From the NCBI GenBank assembly GCA_900550785.1, contig URTL01000036.1, positions 1 to 14,403 of the forward strand: a stretch of 14,403 nucleotides of DNA. The letters run 5' to 3'. Every line of letters begins with the position of its first letter. Position 1 is the first letter of the stretch. The notes under the pieces were generated by a model. It did no database searches. It was not told the DNA's origin and saw nothing but the letters and a program-made list of their open reading frames with translations. Source of the DNA: an uncultured Collinsella sp. Its GTDB lineage: Bacteria > Actinomycetota > Coriobacteriia > Coriobacteriales > Coriobacteriaceae. The translations under genes were made by a program, and so were the position numbers. This document shows positions 13,265 through 14,403 of the stretch, in pieces.

Positions 13265-13981
13265 ATGCTGAAGCTTTGGAAGGTTAACGCCAAGGCCGGC
13301 GACGCGACGGTCAAGTACCCGTTTGCGCCGTTCCCGACCAACAAGGACATGCGCGGCAAGCCCGAGCACAATGCCGAGCTCTGCATCGCCTGCGGTGCCT
13401 GCGGCGTGGCATGCCCGGCCGATGCCATACGCATGGACACCGACCTTGCGGCCGATACCATCACCTGGTCGATCGACTACGGCCGCTGCATCTTCTGCGG
13501 CCGTTGCGAGGAAGCCTGCCCCATGGAGGCCATCAAGCTCACCGAGGAGTTTGAGCTGGCCGTCATGAGCAAGGACGACCTCACCAGCAAGAGCGTCTAC
13601 ACGCTCGAGCACTGCTCGCGCTGCGGCAAGCCGTTTGCCCCGCACAAGGAGATCGACTACGCCAAGCGCCTGCTGCAAAAGACCGGCGGCATGGAGGCCA
13701 TCCAGGCCGCCCGTACCGTCGGTATGTGCCAGGAGTGCAAGCGCGAGCTCGATGCCCTGCGCGCCGCCTCGGCCGTAAAGACCGGCAACGCTGCCGGCAT
13801 GGCTGCCAACGAGACGCTCGCGTCCGGTGAGCCCCAGGGCCCCGGCATGGAGTATCTGGGCGGCCACGGCGTGAACCCGGAGTATATCGACCGCGAGCTC
13901 AACCCCGATGCGCCCGAGATTCCCGCCGGTCCGGCGCCGGTCGAGGGCATCATCATGGATTTTGAAACGAAGGAGGAGTAA
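13265..13981 (+). CDS. Hydrogenase-4 component H, 2x[4Fe-4S] protein (HyfH/HycF) with long C-terminal tail
   Basis: Predicted 238-residue NuoI-like ferredoxin carrying electrons toward the small subunit. Cluster cysteines: C40/43/46 plus C85, and C75/78/81 plus C50, in CIACGACGVACP and CIFCGRCEEACP. Two further pairs, C117/C120 and C155/C158, form a zinc-ribbon or rubredoxin-like site also seen in HycF. E. coli HycF and HyfH are about 180 residues; here the chain runs about 60-75 residues further, an acidic, Gly/Pro-rich tail (about 165-238) that I do not recognise. The ATG at 13265 follows GAGGAGG (13249-13255) within the hyfG end, one base after the hyfG stop. An upstream open frame from 13142 is a shadow of hyfG. 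Confidence 0.93.
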   Translation: MLKLWKVNAKAGDATVKYPFAPFPTNKDMRGKPEHNAELCIACGACGVACPADAIRMDTDLAADTITWSIDYGRCIFCGRCEEACPMEAIKLTEEFELAVMSKDDLTSKSVYTLEHCSRCGKPFAPHKEIDYAKRLLQKTGGMEAIQAARTVGMCQECKRELDALRAASAVKTGNAAGMAANETLASGEPQGPGMEYLGGHGVNPEYIDRELNPDAPEIPAGPAPVEGIIMDFETKEE

Positions 13982-13983
13982 CC

Positions 13984-14403
13984 ATGGCCGAACCCACGCT
14001 TTTGCCCGAGCGGCTTCAGTACCGCCCGACCAAGATCGAGCTCGACGAGAGCATCGAGAAGGCCAAGGCGACCCTTCTTAAGAAGATCAAGCGCTCGGTG
14101 TACGTCTACCGTGTCGACTGCGGCGGCTGCAACGGCTGCGAGATCGAGATCTTCGGTTCCATCACGCCCGTCTTTGACGTCGAGCGCTTTGGCATCAAGG
14201 TCGTGCCCTCGCCCCGTCACGCCGACGTACTGCTGTACACCGGCGCCGTGACGCGTGCCATGCGCATGCCGGCCCTGCGCGCGTTTGAGGCCGCACCCGA
14301 TCCAAAGATCGTGGTGTCCTATGGCGCGTGCGGCTGCACCGGCGGCATCTTCTACGACAACTACTGCGTCTGGGGCGGCACGGACAAGATTCTGCCGGTC
14401 GAT
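13984..14403 (+). CDS. Hydrogenase-4 [NiFe] small subunit, partial (HyfI/HycG)
   Basis: First 140 codons of the NuoB-like small subunit; the right window edge cuts it (E. coli HyfI is about 250 residues). It binds the [4Fe-4S] cluster next to the active site of HyfG. VYRVDCGGCNGCEIEIFGS carries C46, C49 and C52; GACGCTGG carries C116 and an additional C118 where I recall Asn in E. coli. PSPRHADVLLYTGAVTRAM, APDPKI and YCVWGGTDKI are close to HyfI/HycG. The ATG at 13984 follows AAGGAGGAG (13970-13978), two bases after the hyfH stop. The remaining cluster cysteine (in a GCPP motif) should lie just past the edge. Confidence 0.95.
   Translation, partial: MAEPTLLPERLQYRPTKIELDESIEKAKATLLKKIKRSVYVYRVDCGGCNGCEIEIFGSITPVFDVERFGIKVVPSPRHADVLLYTGAVTRAMRMPALRAFEAAPDPKIVVSYGACGCTGGIFYDNYCVWGGTDKILPVD

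Noticed and set aside
11452..13464. Long - strand open frame opposite hyfG (670 residues)
   Set aside because: Same shadow effect; product is His/Gly/Asp/Arg-rich with no domain, and the + strand encodes the hydrogenase large subunit.
1..14403. CRISPR arrays, insertion sequences, tRNA or rRNA genes
   Set aside because: No regularly spaced identical repeats, transposase-like frames, terminal inverted repeats or tRNA-like folds were evident by eye.

Overview
The window is GC-rich and holds most of a formate hydrogenlyase (FHL) locus on the + strand, preceded by a small divergent toxin-antitoxin-like pair on the - strand. Gene content and order, GC-rich codon use and dense, strongly Shine-Dalgarno-led genes suggest an anaerobic gut actinobacterium of the Coriobacteriia, perhaps Collinsella. 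That placement is an inference; no marker gene here proves it.

Layout. Positions 1-93 hold no gene I can assign. On the - strand lie a RelB/DinJ-family antitoxin (886-563) and, overlapping it, a PIN-domain protein (570-94) whose presumed active site looks degenerate. A 429-base intergenic region (887-1315) follows. It is AT-rich up to about 1200 and carries inverted and direct repeats; its last third is a GC-rich leader that can fold in mutually exclusive ways over the first ribosome binding site of the operon. From 1316 to the right edge the + strand is one closely packed gene series: a HydN-like four-cluster ferredoxin, selenocysteine-containing formate dehydrogenase H (fdhF, read through an in-frame TGA at 2326-2328), a terminator-like hairpin, then hyfA-hyfB-hyfC-hyfD-hyfE-hyfF-hyfG-hyfH and the first 140 codons of hyfI, cut by the window edge.

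How it works together. FdhF oxidises formate at a Mo/W bis-MGD centre with a Sec ligand. Electrons pass through HydN/HyfA-type polyferredoxins and HyfH to HyfI and the [NiFe] large subunit HyfG, which reduces protons to H2. HyfB, HyfD and HyfF are antiporter-like membrane subunits and HyfC and HyfE complete the membrane arm. The set matches the Hyf (hydrogenase-4, group 4A) type of FHL, which has three antiporter-like subunits where the smaller Hyc type has one, and so may conserve energy by ion translocation. Neither the maturation protease nor a transcriptional regulator is visible in the window.

Most worth a second look: the Sec codon with its SECIS hairpin, the switch-like leader ahead of hydN, four copies of TGCAATA/TATTGCA in the divergent intergenic region, the degenerate PIN protein, the strong hairpin between fdhF and hyfA, the long C-terminal extension of HyfH, and the absence of TGA as a stop codon in all twelve complete genes. 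The core complex is a known kind of machine; I see no wholly new system, but its regulatory wiring may be undescribed.
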